DNA of 64,000 nt from Streptomyces sp. NBC_01445 (GTDB taxonomy: Bacteria; Actinomycetota; Actinomycetes; Streptomycetales; Streptomycetaceae). Location of the stretch: contig NZ_CP109485.1 of NCBI RefSeq assembly GCF_035918235.1, positions 1 through 64,000 on the forward strand, given 5' to 3'. The translations under genes and the position numbers were made by a program. The notes beneath the pieces are model-generated. The model searched no databases. It saw only the letters and a program-made list of their open reading frames with translations, and had not been told where the DNA came from. Of this stretch, positions 55,329 to 63,660 are shown piece by piece; within the stretch, counting starts at the first letter, position 1; each line of letters begins with the position of its first letter.

Positions 55329-56443
55329 CGTGCCGCCGCCAGGGAACCCGGGAGGGGCTGCTGCCCCATGACCAGGTTCAGGAACTGGGCCGCGCAGCGC
55401 CCGGGGGTGTACCAGGCTTCGGCGAGGGCTCGGGCGGCACTTCCCATCGCGGCCAGCTCGTTGCGGTACATCACGGCGTCGGTGAGCGTGGCCACGAGGT
55501 CGTGCGGGTCGTGCGGGTCGTAGACCATGCCCGTCAGGCCGTCCACGACGAGCTCCGGGCTTGCCCCTGCGTCGGGAACGATGGACGGGATGCCCGCGCC
55601 GGCAGCGTCGATGACACACCGCCCGAATCCCTCCTGCAACGCGGCGGTCGCCAGCGCGTCGTACCCGGCTAAACGGTGTGGCAGGTTGTCGACGTACCCC
55701 ATGAAGCGCACCGGCGCGCCCAAATCTCCTACCAGGTCTTGGAGTTCCTGGTGCTGGGAACCGGGCTCACCGAAGATGTCCAGCATCACGGCGGTGGACA
55801 GGCGTGGATCGGCGACGGCGCGCACCAGGACGTCCAGGCGCTTCCAGGGAACGGTTCGGGCGACCGCCGCAACCAGGAGCTTTCCGGTATTCGGCCGGCT
55901 GCGGGCCGGAATCCGAACGGGGACGGTGACGCCGTTAGGGATCGCGCTGACGAACCGCGCGCGTGGAGCGTGCTCGCGCAGGGCGGCGGCGGATGCCTGC
56001 GAGATGCCCACCCAGACCGGCACGGCGGACAGCACATCCCAGGCCATCTGTCCAATGCTGCGTTCGACCAGCTCGCCTGTGTGCGGGTCGATCACGCGGA
56101 GCGTCTGGTCCTGGCTGACGACGTGGCGCACCACGGGGATGACGCGCGCGTTCGGCGCGATCGTCACGTCGGCGGCGGCGGTGCGGTGGTTGGAGATCAC
56201 CACGACGGGCTGACCGCCGGGCAGCGACGTCGCGCGGGCGAGGGCCTGCTGGTAGCCGTTCCAGTCGGTGACCTCGTGGACGTGTACGGGACCCGGGTTT
56301 TCGGCGGCTCGGCCGCCATGGCGCCACCACACGACCTCTACGTTGGGCACCAGGCGGGCAAGGTGCGTGGCGAGCTCGATGACCGAGTTCTCCGCTCCGC
56401 CGCGAGCGGTGGAGAGCCAGGTAATAACGACGTGGGGGACCAC
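55325..56443 (-). CDS. GT4-type glycosyltransferase
   Basis: 372 residues. GT-B fold: an N-terminal TWLSTARGGAENSVIELATH (acceptor loop), linker IPNGVTVPVRIPARSRPNTG, then the donor domain with LLVAAVARTVPWKRLDVLV, VRFMGYVDNLPHRLAGYDAL and EGFGRCVIDAAGAGIPSIV, the E-x7-E-like donor motif of GT4. Cytoplasmic or membrane-associated. The first of four tightly coupled genes leading to the MurA paralogue. Confidence 0.85.
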   Translation of the reverse strand: MVPHVVITWLSTARGGAENSVIELATHLARLVPNVEVVWWRHGGRAAENPGPVHVHEVTDWNGYQQALARATSLPGGQPVVVISNHRTAAADVTIAPNARVIPVVRHVVSQDQTLRVIDPHTGELVERSIGQMAWDVLSAVPVWVGISQASAAALREHAPRARFVSAIPNGVTVPVRIPARSRPNTGKLLVAAVARTVPWKRLDVLVRAVADPRLSTAVMLDIFGEPGSQHQELQDLVGDLGAPVRFMGYVDNLPHRLAGYDALATAALQEGFGRCVIDAAGAGIPSIVPDAGASPELVVDGLTGMVYDPHDPHDLVATLTDAVMYRNELAAMGSAARALAEAWYTPGRCAAQFLNLVMGQQPLPGSLAAAR

Positions 56444-56528
56444 AGAGTTCCTCCTGATGGGAGTTGAGCCGCTGGTGGGTGCGGCCTGGCGGTGATCAGC
56501 TGTCGGTTCGCATGCTGGGGAAGCGGAG

Positions 56529-56831
56529 CTACATCAGGACCCGCGCCATCACAGCTCTGCCCTGCCGCATGGTGGCGCGGACGGTTTTGCCGTCGCCGTC
56601 GCCATCGCCGTCGCGGTTGACGAACCAGGTGAGCGCAGGGCGCCGGCCTGCCGAACGATCCAAAGGCCCCGCCCCAGTTCGCCACGGGACGCCCAGTGAC
56701 GCGGAAGCAGACGCCGAGGGGCTGGGCGCTCTTCCCGTCGTCGCGGCCCCGTTGAACGCGTACCCGAATCCACCCGTCAGTTCCGTGCGAGTCTGCGGGG
56801 GGACGGTAGGCATCCCGAGGTTGGTCATGGT
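56529..56831 (-). CDS. Unknown 100-residue protein with perfect ribosome binding site
   Basis: The ATG at 56831 is preceded by GGAGG at ideal distance, so translation is likely although the product has low complexity: MTNLGMPTVPPQTRTELTGG, FGYAFNGAATTGRAPS, a Ser-Ala run, LTWFVNRDGDGDGDGK and a basic end. It sits between the small regulatory genes and the glycosyltransferase. The N-terminal part could be a leader and the rest a core of a ribosomally made peptide, but no modifying enzyme of a known RiPP class is adjacent. No family recognised. Confidence 0.55.
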   Translation of the reverse strand, partial: TMTNLGMPTVPPQTRTELTGGFGYAFNGAATTGRAPSPSASASASLGVPWRTGAGPLDRSAGRRPALTWFVNRDGDGDGDGKTVRATMRQGRAVMARVLM

Positions 56832-56988
56832 TCCTCCGTGATCCGTTGAGGCAGTTGTGGAACGGCCCGGCAATGGGGTTCTCGCGCGCCGGGGTTGGGC
56901 CCTGCCCGATGGCCGGGGCCGAAGTCATCCGGGCCACCGGGCAGAGATCTATGGGGTGTGCCGCGAGGACGGCACGGCAGGGCCTGCC

Positions 56989-57429
56989 TCATGGCGGGCT
57001 CTCTCCGTCGGGGTCGAAGGCGCCGGGCGTGGCTGCCAGGACGAACTGGACGCTGCCGTCGCAGACGACGAGCGAGTAGGTGATCCCGCGAGCGAGTTGT
57101 GCGCGCGCCCGTTGGTGCTCGGCGTGGTCTTGGATCCATGCGCGCACTGGTCGGGCCAGTTGGTCATCGAGCTGGTCGGCAACGTGTCCGGCTCGCCATC
57201 CGATCCAGGCCAGGGCCTGCTCAGTTGTCCAGCAGGCCTGTCCGCCCAGCCAGAGCATGCGGCCATCGGAGAGGTGAGCGGCGGCATCGCACCAGAAGGA
57301 ACCGCGCACCGGCGCTTGGGGAGGTTGCCGGTCATGGATTTTCTGCGGCGGGGTCTGGTCCACGACCATGGTCAGGTCCGCCCGCGGCGCGAGGAGGGCA
57401 GGTGCGTGGGGAGCCTGCCGCCGCGTCAC
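56989..57429 (-). CDS. Unknown 146-residue protein
   Basis: The GTG at 57429 overlaps the ATPase stop (GTGA). Features: GSFWCDAAAHLSDGRMLWLG and CWTTEQALAWIGWRAGHVAD, then a helical charged part. No signal peptide or catalytic motif. Probably co-expressed with the ATP-binding gene upstream. Confidence 0.6.
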   Translation of the reverse strand: MTRRQAPHAPALLAPRADLTMVVDQTPPQKIHDRQPPQAPVRGSFWCDAAAHLSDGRMLWLGGQACWTTEQALAWIGWRAGHVADQLDDQLARPVRAWIQDHAEHQRARAQLARGITYSLVVCDGSVQFVLAATPGAFDPDGESPP

Positions 57430-57947
57430 AGCGCGCCTGCCGTCTGCTCAGGGAGAGCGACCGCGGCCTCAACTTGGGTCCCGTCGGCGAGCGGTGTGGA
57501 CTCCCATCGGGTGGCCAGGGCCTCGACGAGGGCCAGGCCTCGTCCGTGCTCCTCCTCGGGGCGCGCTCTTCGTGCGATGGGTGTCCCGGACAGTCCCTGG
57601 TCGGTGACGGTCACGATGGCCTCAGTGGCGGTGACGGACACAGTGATCTCGATGGTCCGACTCGCTGTGTGGACCATCGCGTTGGTGACGAGCTCACTGA
57701 CGATGAGGCGCAGGGCCTCGACGATGTCGTCGTCGATCTGCCACTCCCGCAGAGCATGGACCGTGTGTGCGCGGGCGTGAGCCACGCTGAAACGGGAGCC
57801 TCCGGGTAAGGCCAGCCTGCGCTGGAAAGGAGGACAAGGGCCAGCCACAGGGCGGGCAGTGGACAGACCTGGCAGGTTGACCGGCTTGATGTCACGGCGT
57901 GGTACTCGCGCGGCGGAGTCGTAGCACGGAGAAGGAGTCGGTTTCAT
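57426..57947 (-). CDS. Anti-sigma-type ATP-binding protein (HATPase_c_2)
   Basis: 173 residues, ATG at 57947 overlapping the upstream stop. GHKL fold of the RsbW/SpoIIAB type: ARAHTVHALREWQI, ALRLIVSELVTNAMVHT (N-box with Glu and Asn), VTVTDQGLSG (G1 box) and GRGLALVEALATRW (G2 box). Streptomyces has dozens of such proteins; they bind anti-anti-sigma factors or act as small kinases. Found inside a five-gene run with 4-base overlaps. Confidence 0.85.
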   Translation of the reverse strand: MKPTPSPCYDSAARVPRRDIKPVNLPGLSTARPVAGPCPPFQRRLALPGGSRFSVAHARAHTVHALREWQIDDDIVEALRLIVSELVTNAMVHTASRTIEITVSVTATEAIVTVTDQGLSGTPIARRARPEEEHGRGLALVEALATRWESTPLADGTQVEAAVALPEQTAGAL

Positions 57948-58444
57948 GCGAGGCGCGTCCCTCCCGAGCGTGCCGGGCGCGCGAGGGCGAACCAAGGCGA
58001 CGCCAGCTTGACCAGTGCGCTGGTGATGGCCTCGCACAAGACGTCGCTGTCGGTGGTGGCCGGCCTCTCGGGGCCGGGGGCGCAGATCCAAGTGCGACCG
58101 CCCGTGCGGCGGCGGCAGGCGGCCGTGACGTCCGGTGCAGGGCACCGCATCACGGCGTCCTCGACGCAGTTTGTACCTGGCAGCGCGGGCCAGGTAGCTC
58201 CCGTGCCCGCTGCGACGACGATCTCAGCCGTAAAGCGGGCCCGGTTGGCCAGGACCGGCCCCAGCGGCGTTCCGCTCGCTTCAAGAACAGCCAGAGCCGC
58301 CACCGCCACGGAGCCACTGACCCGTAACACCTCCGCACCCGTGATGCGGACGGTGCCGCAGCGGCCCAACAGCCAGGCCCGCTTGAGCCACTCCCCCGGT
58401 TCGGCGCCCGGCGTCCAGCTCTCAGCCCTCCCGAAGGCGGGCAT
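57944..58444 (-). CDS. Unknown protein of regulatory gene run
   Basis: 166 residues, ATG at 58444. N-terminal half: GEWLKRAWLLGRCGTVRITG and GSVAVAALAVLEASGTPLGPVL, partly resembling the small DNA-primase-like/replication-associated proteins found next to anti-sigma ATPases in Streptomyces. C-terminal half: RTGGRTWICAPGPERPATTD. No definite family. 4-base overlaps on both sides. Confidence 0.55.
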   Translation of the reverse strand: MPAFGRAESWTPGAEPGEWLKRAWLLGRCGTVRITGAEVLRVSGSVAVAALAVLEASGTPLGPVLANRARFTAEIVVAAGTGATWPALPGTNCVEDAVMRCPAPDVTAACRRRTGGRTWICAPGPERPATTDSDVLCEAITSALVKLASPWFALARPARSGGTRLA

Positions 58445-58824
58445 CACCGCGCGCCCCCAACAGATTGAGGACAGTTGGGGCAGACGCGCACCGCGTAGCC
58501 GAGTAATCCACGCAACTTGACGTAAGCGAATCCACCGGGCTGCAGGTTCTTCGAACTCCCGCAGCCTGCACAGGCGTTGCCTCGAATCCATTCCCAGTCC
58601 TCGGCCGGCGTGGCCAGGCCGTCGTGCTCGCGGGCGCGAACGTCGCCTGACGTACCTGACCCAGGCCTTTTGATCGGCGGCTCGGTCTTGCAATAGATGC
58701 GCACAGCGGCTAGCCGAGTGGGCGGGTCGCTCGCCTGTAGATGCGGGGCGAGTTCTTGCCTCAGGGTGAAGGAGACGTGCTCGACGAATGCGATCCGGGT
58801 CCCAAAGAGCGGCTCCGTCCTCAC
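58444..58824 (-). CDS. Small zinc-ribbon protein
   Basis: 126 residues, GTG at 58824. The C-terminal part has GNACAGCGSSKNLQPGGFAY and YAVRVCPNCPQ, two Cys-x2-Cys pairs that should bind one zinc. The N-terminal half is unremarkable. Its stop overlaps the next start (ATGA). Confidence 0.6.
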   Translation of the reverse strand: MRTEPLFGTRIAFVEHVSFTLRQELAPHLQASDPPTRLAAVRIYCKTEPPIKRPGSGTSGDVRAREHDGLATPAEDWEWIRGNACAGCGSSKNLQPGGFAYVKLRGLLGYAVRVCPNCPQSVGGAR

Positions 58825-59054
58825 TGGGGCACCCCCGGCACGCCGTACAGTCCGGCGCAGTTCTCACAGGCGTGCAGCTCCGCCTCATCTCGGAGCAGCG
58901 GAATCGGGTGCCGGTCGGAGGCCCAGTCCGAGCACAAGGCGCACGAGCGTCCATCACGCTGAGCCGTGCTGAGCTGCAACGCGTGGATGTTCGGCGCATC
59001 GACGAGCACTCTCGGGGCGGGGCTCTGCTGGGTAGTGCTGTTCGGTGTGGTCAT
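58821..59054 (-). CDS. Small zinc-ribbon protein, first gene of the leftward run
   Basis: 77 residues from the ATG at 59054. CALCSDWASDRHPIPLLRDE and LHACENCAGLYG give two Cys-x2-Cys pairs. The gene is divergent from the XRE-TPR regulator, with about 200 bases between them, and overlaps the next gene by GTGA. Confidence 0.55.
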   Translation of the reverse strand: MTTPNSTTQQSPAPRVLVDAPNIHALQLSTAQRDGRSCALCSDWASDRHPIPLLRDEAELHACENCAGLYGVPGVPQ

Positions 59055-59261
59055 CGCGGCCTCACACTCGCGGAATCTGGATGGCCCCGGCCCACTTGTC
59101 TCAGGGGAGAAACCTGCGGGCGGGACTGCCGCCCTGGGCGGCTGACATTCAGTCAACGCGCAGACGAGACCGAAGAAGACTCCGCACGGTGACTCCAAGA
59201 CGGAGTCACGCCGCGCCGCTTGGGCATAGCATCGACTCACCGCTACTCGGGGGAGTTGCCA

Positions 59262-60530
59262 ATGCACCAACGGTCACCAGACCCGCGCGCGATCATGGCC
59301 GGGCTACTCAGTGATGAGCGGCTGCTCCGCGCCTGTGCAGAACGTGACATGGGCACCGTCTTCCGGCTCCTCAACAACCGGGGCGTCAGCACTCGCCAGA
59401 TCGCCGGCGACGCCGGTATCACCCAAGGGCGGCTGTACGACTACATGAACGGCAAGAGCCGGGTGGAGAAGCTGACGGTGTTCGAGCAATTCGCCGACGC
59501 TTTCCACATCCCCGGTCACCTGCTGGGGCTGGCCCGCCGTGCCTGGGAGCCCGCGCCGACCGCACCGGAGCACCAGCGCGCCGACCATCCGCCGCCGGAC
59601 GGCGACGATCTCGCCGCCATGGACCACTTCCGCAGTGCCGACCGGCAGACCGGCGGCGGCCGCCTCTACGGGGCCGTGGTGCGACACCTGTCGGACCGCG
59701 TAGCGCTTCGGCTCGTCAGCACCGACAGCGGGCCCCAAGTCTTCGCCGCCGCTGCGGCGTTAACCGAAATGGCCGGGTGGATGGCCCACGACTCCGGGCA
59801 GGACACCCGTGCCGGCCGCCACTTCGCCCGCGCCCTGCCACTGGCGCGTACCTCGGGTGATCTTCCGCTCGCCGCCCATGTGGCAGCGTCCAGCAGCCAC
59901 CTTGCCCTTCAGTCCGGCGACCCGGCGGCGGCCGTGCAGTGGGCTCGCACCGGCCTCGACCTCGCCGCGCAGGGCCCCAGGATTCCGGCGCTGACCGCGC
60001 GACTTCACACCATGCAGGCCCGCGCTCTGGCCGCAGCCTCGCAGCACACTCCAGCCGCCCGCGCCCTCGAAGCGGCCCGGCGCGACCTAGAGGGAGCCCC
60101 CGACGCCGCGCACCCCTGGCTGAGCCCATTCGACGCTGCCGCTCTCGCAAGCGAGTCGGCGCTGATCTTGCGCGACCTCGAGCGACTCGACGAGGCGCTG
60201 ACACAAGCCGAGCAAGCCGTCGCGCTGCGCGCCCAGGCCGGGCGGGCGCGATCGCTCGCCCTCAGCCAGATCACTGTGGTGGACATCCAGGTACGCCGCG
60301 GAGAGCTGGACGCAGCCGTGCACACCGCACATGTGCTGCTGACCACGAGCCCGACCATGGCATCGGTTCGGGTCGTCCAGCAGCTTGACGAGCTCCGTCG
60401 TCTGCTGGAGCACCACAAGAGATATCCACCGGTACGGGAATACCTAGTTCGCTTCGACGAAGCACGCAGAGCGAGAATGCTGCTCCTAGCTGATCTCATC
60501 GCTCCGCAATCGGGAGGCATCCCGGCATGA
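59262..60530 (+). CDS. XRE-family regulator with TPR domain
   Basis: 422 residues from the ATG at 59262, which follows GGGGGAGTTGCCA. N-terminal HTH: GTVFRLLNNRGVSTRQIAGD, AGITQGRLYDYMNGKSRVEK. The remainder is a solenoid of TPR-like helices (DTRAGRHFARALPLARTSGD, LDEALTQAEQAVALRAQAG). Proteins of this plan control secondary metabolism or act as peptide/small-molecule sensors in Streptomyces. It is coupled to the NUDIX gene (ATGA) and divergent from the zinc-ribbon/anti-sigma run, which it may regulate. Confidence 0.85.
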   Translation: MHQRSPDPRAIMAGLLSDERLLRACAERDMGTVFRLLNNRGVSTRQIAGDAGITQGRLYDYMNGKSRVEKLTVFEQFADAFHIPGHLLGLARRAWEPAPTAPEHQRADHPPPDGDDLAAMDHFRSADRQTGGGRLYGAVVRHLSDRVALRLVSTDSGPQVFAAAAALTEMAGWMAHDSGQDTRAGRHFARALPLARTSGDLPLAAHVAASSSHLALQSGDPAAAVQWARTGLDLAAQGPRIPALTARLHTMQARALAAASQHTPAARALEAARRDLEGAPDAAHPWLSPFDAAALASESALILRDLERLDEALTQAEQAVALRAQAGRARSLALSQITVVDIQVRRGELDAAVHTAHVLLTTSPTMASVRVVQQLDELRRLLEHHKRYPPVREYLVRFDEARRARMLLLADLIAPQSGGIPA

Positions 60531-61048
60531 GGCCCACCACCCCTACCCCTGCCGATCCTGAAGCGTGGAACGCCTACCTCGCAGAGGGAAACGCCAAGCA
60601 GGCCCGCAAGCGCGTGGCCGCCGACGTGCTGTTGAGAGATACAGCCGGACGCGTACTCCTGGTGAACCCGACCTACAAGCCAGGGTGGGACCTGCCCGGA
60701 GGGATGGCAGAAGCGAACGAGCCACCCGAGGACGCGGTGGGCCGGGAGCTGATCGAAGAACTCGGGCTAAGAATCACCGTGCACGGGCTGCTGGTGGTCG
60801 ACTGGGTCGCCCCACACGGGCCTTGGGATGATCAAATCGCGTTCATCTTTAACGGCGGCACGCTCGCCCAAGACCAGACCGACCGGCTGACCCCGCAGGA
60901 CGACGAGCTCGCCGAAGCGGCGTTCTTCACACCGGACGCCGCCCGCCGCCAGCTCAGCGACCGCATCCGGCCCAGGTTCACAGCGGCCCTAGACGCCATC
61001 GCGGACAGGCACGCCCGCTACCTCCGCAACGGCGAACCCATGGCATAG
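60527..61048 (+). CDS. NUDIX hydrolase
   Basis: 173 residues, ATG at 60527 overlapping the regulator stop. The Nudix box is GGMAEANEPPEDAVGRELIEELG (near residues 62-84), matching G-x5-E-x7-REUXEE-x-GU. It hydrolyses nucleoside diphosphates linked to another group; substrate unknown. Regulator-NUDIX pairs like this are frequent in Streptomyces. Confidence 0.85.
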   Translation: MRPTTPTPADPEAWNAYLAEGNAKQARKRVAADVLLRDTAGRVLLVNPTYKPGWDLPGGMAEANEPPEDAVGRELIEELGLRITVHGLLVVDWVAPHGPWDDQIAFIFNGGTLAQDQTDRLTPQDDELAEAAFFTPDAARRQLSDRIRPRFTAALDAIADRHARYLRNGEPMA

Positions 61049-61334
61049 CTCCCTCGCTCATCCACTCCCGAACGCGGTGGCCACAACCGTTTCCCTACAC
61101 CCCGAACTTCGCCGTCATGCTCCGCCAGCTGACAGGCGCGACTGCCGGGTAACGGTTCCGCCGTCCACAAGGTGATCGTCGCAGAGCAGGCCCGGCGTTC
61201 AAGCCCCACCTCGAGACAAGGAAGAGCATCCTCTCTTGGCGCACAAGAGAGGTGTCGGCATCGACGCGAAGTACCCCGTGACGCCCCGACCTGCGAAAAC
61301 GCCCCCACGGTGCATCAGGGGTGGACTGCCATTG

Positions 61335-61406
61335 GGCAACCTGGAAAGCAACTTGGAAGGCAACCCGGAACGCAAGCTGAAAAGCAACCTGTAGGGCAAC
61401 CCGCCA
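61335..61406 (+). repeat. Six tandem imperfect 12-bp repeats
   Basis: Units begin at 61335, 61347, 61359, 61371, 61383 and 61395 with consensus (A/G)GCAACCTGGAA. The first three differ by one or two bases each; the last three are more diverged. They could be iterons, or the decayed coding repeat of a gene. Confidence 0.7.
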
Positions 61407-61882
61407 CCGAGCACCGCCGCCGCAGTGGTGACGCCGTTCGATGCAGACAAGACTGCGTCGTGAGGGCGTGGATGGCGATGTGGACCGGCATCGGAACGGG
61501 CAGCTCGTCCGGCCACCTCGTACACCACCGTCTTGAGCGCCATCTCCTTCAGCGCGGTCTCCAGCAGTGGCGGGGCGTCGCGGGTGGCGTCGAACTCGAC
61601 GATCAGCAGCCCGCCGCTTGCACGCGGACAACTGTGCCTCTTTACACCGCTACGCGGTGCGTGGGGCCCAACTGCCCGGTGCGCTGCGCCCGGCCAGTAC
61701 CCGGCGCCATGGCGTACGCCCATCGCATCGGAGCTGTCTGAACTGCCGCCCCGTTACAGGCGCCCGCTTCGGCGAAAGCCGTGCCGCTCAGCGCGTCCTG
61801 GGGAGAGCTCGGAGTTCGGCTGTAGGTGCGCAGCAGCGCGCCCCCGAAGCCCGTGCAGCGGGCGTGTGCTCGTACGCACCCG

Positions 61883-62119
61883 GTGGAACCGGGTCGGCAA
61901 CGTGTTCCACGGCCGGCACCGTTCCACAGGGGTGGAACGCTGTGAGCTGCGATTTTCCAGCGTGGGTCACTGTTTGGGGCATAGCTGACTGTGCTGCGCA
62001 ACGCGCGTGACTGCGTCCGTTGCACGGGGTGGAACTGCTCAGGCTGCAGCGGTAATGCGCACTGCGTTCCACCCTCAAGCACGGCTCCAGACAGTGCCCC
62101 GTGCGGGCGCCCGTTCCAC
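61883..62119. repeat. Cluster of seven GTGGAAC boxes in both orientations
   Basis: Exact GTGGAAC (or its complement GTTCCAC) occurs at 61883, 61904, 61921, 61932, 62029, 62066 and 62113. Two of them form the perfect palindrome CGTTCCACAGGGGTGGAACG at 61920-61939. Chance would give far fewer in 240 bases. It may be a binding array for a plasmid partition, replication or transfer regulator. Confidence 0.65.
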
Positions 62120-62490
62120 CTGCTCGGGTGGAGGGGGAACACGCCCCGTCGACCGGCCGCGCTCCACTGCGGTCTCGCTCCCTCAGACCACAGGGCGCGG
62201 ACGGATGCCTGCCTCACCTCTGAGACCGGATCCCCGGCCTCCCCCGCCCTGTCCGTCTCGCGCTCCCTGACGGCGCATCGCCTGAATCGTGGCACGTTCC
62301 CCGCACCCGACCAGGTCGGGCGGCTGCGCGAAGGGAGCGTCGGGTGCCTTGCGGTGCGCGGGTCACCGCGTTTCTGGGTGGGTCACTCTTTGGGCAAGCA
62401 CCTGACCTGCACATTCGGGTAGTTGGGGTATTCGGCGGGGCATTGGGGCTGAGGAGAGTCCACGACACGCACTTGAAAAGGGGTCGTGTC

Positions 62491-63294
62491 GTGGGAGCTA
62501 CGCAGCGGGTTTTCGTGGGACTGGACGTGGAGTGGGCGCTGGTGTGCGCCACCCCGGCGAACGGCGCCCTCGTGCGCGGCTGGATCGAGGAGGCCGGCGT
62601 CGCCGCGGCCGGCGACCTGTCGCAGGAGCTGCGCGAGCTCGTCGCCTACCTCGCCGATCGGCGCGACGCCGCGTTCAGCGACCGATGGCTCATCGCTCTG
62701 CTCGAGCGCGCCGCAGGCGAGGGACAACAAGCGCAGCTGGCCGCGCGCGTCATCGTGCAGGCGATGGTGCCTGGCATGGTGCGCCTGACGCAGTCGCTGC
62801 TCACCCCGCGGCGCGACTTCGACGACGTGGCGCAGGTGGTGGTCGGCTGCCTGTACGTCGTCGCGCGGACCTTCCCGCTGCGCCGCCGTGCGAAGGTCGC
62901 CGCGAACGTGATGCTGGAGACGCTGCACCACGCGACCCGGGAGCTTGGCTCGGACGAGGCGCGCGAGGTTCGTCTCGATGTTCTGTGGGACGTTGCGGCC
63001 TCCGACGACGATGTCGCCGACCGGGTCGCGCAGGACCTGCTGATCGAGCGGGGCCAGGCCCAACAGGTCGCCGACACGGCGGAATTGGATGGCGCCGAGG
63101 GCGAGCTGGTGGCGCTGCTGGCGTGGGGCGTCGATCACGGGTCTTTGCCACTGCAGCAGGCCCGCTCGGTCGTGAGCATGGTCCGCGAAGAAGCCGAGCG
63201 CACGGGTGCTGCGACGCCAGCCGCGCGCAAGCGCCGCTCGCGAGCGGTCAGATGGCTTGGGCCGGTGGCGGCCGAGTGGGTGCGCGCCGCGTGA
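62491..63294 (+). CDS. Unknown helical protein, start of conjugation gene group
   Basis: 267 residues from a GTG at 62491 (AAAAGGGG upstream; an earlier start at 62344 has no ribosome binding site). Almost wholly helical, with an N-terminal FVGLDVEWALVCATPANGAL and a basic C-terminus (ARKRRSRAVRWLGPVAAEWV). No motif recognised. Genes of this kind precede TcpC-like proteins in actinobacterial conjugation clusters. Confidence 0.6.
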   Translation: MGATQRVFVGLDVEWALVCATPANGALVRGWIEEAGVAAAGDLSQELRELVAYLADRRDAAFSDRWLIALLERAAGEGQQAQLAARVIVQAMVPGMVRLTQSLLTPRRDFDDVAQVVVGCLYVVARTFPLRRRAKVAANVMLETLHHATRELGSDEAREVRLDVLWDVAASDDDVADRVAQDLLIERGQAQQVADTAELDGAEGELVALLAWGVDHGSLPLQQARSVVSMVREEAERTGAATPAARKRRSRAVRWLGPVAAEWVRAA

Positions 63295-63414
63295 TGCGAA
63301 GCGTGGAAATTGGTGCGCCCCTGGCGGTCACGTTTTGCGGGGTGCGGCTCCTTGGGGTGTGTACGGCGGCGAAAGGTCTGCCGAACACTCCGACTTGAGG
63401 GAGGAGCCGTGGCG

Positions 63415-63660
63415 ATGACGCACACGGCGAAGGCGTCAGCCGAGTGGGCAGATCTGGACCTACTCGCCGCGGCGCGGGGCCGGGTCCAGCGGCTGGTCGC
63501 TCTGCTGGAGACGCTGCCGTTCACGGAACAGACCGCTCGGATCGCGCGCGAGTACCTGACCGAGGCAGGCCCGGCGCGCGAGGCGTTCGACCGCTTCGCG
63601 CAGCTAGATACGGCCGAGCAGCAGCGGCAGCTGCTTCTGTGGCAGAGGGCGGCATCGTGA
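63415..63660 (+). CDS. Small helical protein upstream of TcpC-like gene
   Basis: 81 residues (ATG 63415; GTG 63409 also possible), GGGAGGAG upstream. Helical and acidic: LDLLAAARGRVQRLVALLET, REYLTEAGPAREAFDRFAQL. Its stop overlaps the next start (GTGA), so it belongs to the conjugation operon. Confidence 0.6.
   Translation: MTHTAKASAEWADLDLLAAARGRVQRLVALLETLPFTEQTARIAREYLTEAGPAREAFDRFAQLDTAEQQRQLLLWQRAAS

Larger units (their letters stand above)
61049..62490. other. 1.4-kb stretch without supported gene, rich in short repeats
   Basis: Open frames exist on both strands but none has a good start or a recognisable product; one leftward frame contains LLIVEFDATRDAPPLLETAL, which may be a decayed gene. 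The region holds six 12-bp tandem repeats at 61335-61406 and seven GTGGAAC/GTTCCAC copies at 61883-62119. It lies between the regulator-NUDIX pair and the conjugation genes, a plausible place for a replication origin, partition site or plasmid regulatory region. Confidence 0.5.

Noticed and set aside
61199..61723. 174-codon leftward frame in the repeat region
   Set aside because: Composition is partly protein-like but the 12-bp repeats give a monotonous stretch, there is no good ribosome binding site and no family is recognised.
61920..61939. GTTCCAC palindrome as chromosomal parS
   Set aside because: Streptomyces parS is GTTTCACGTGAAAC; spacing and core differ.
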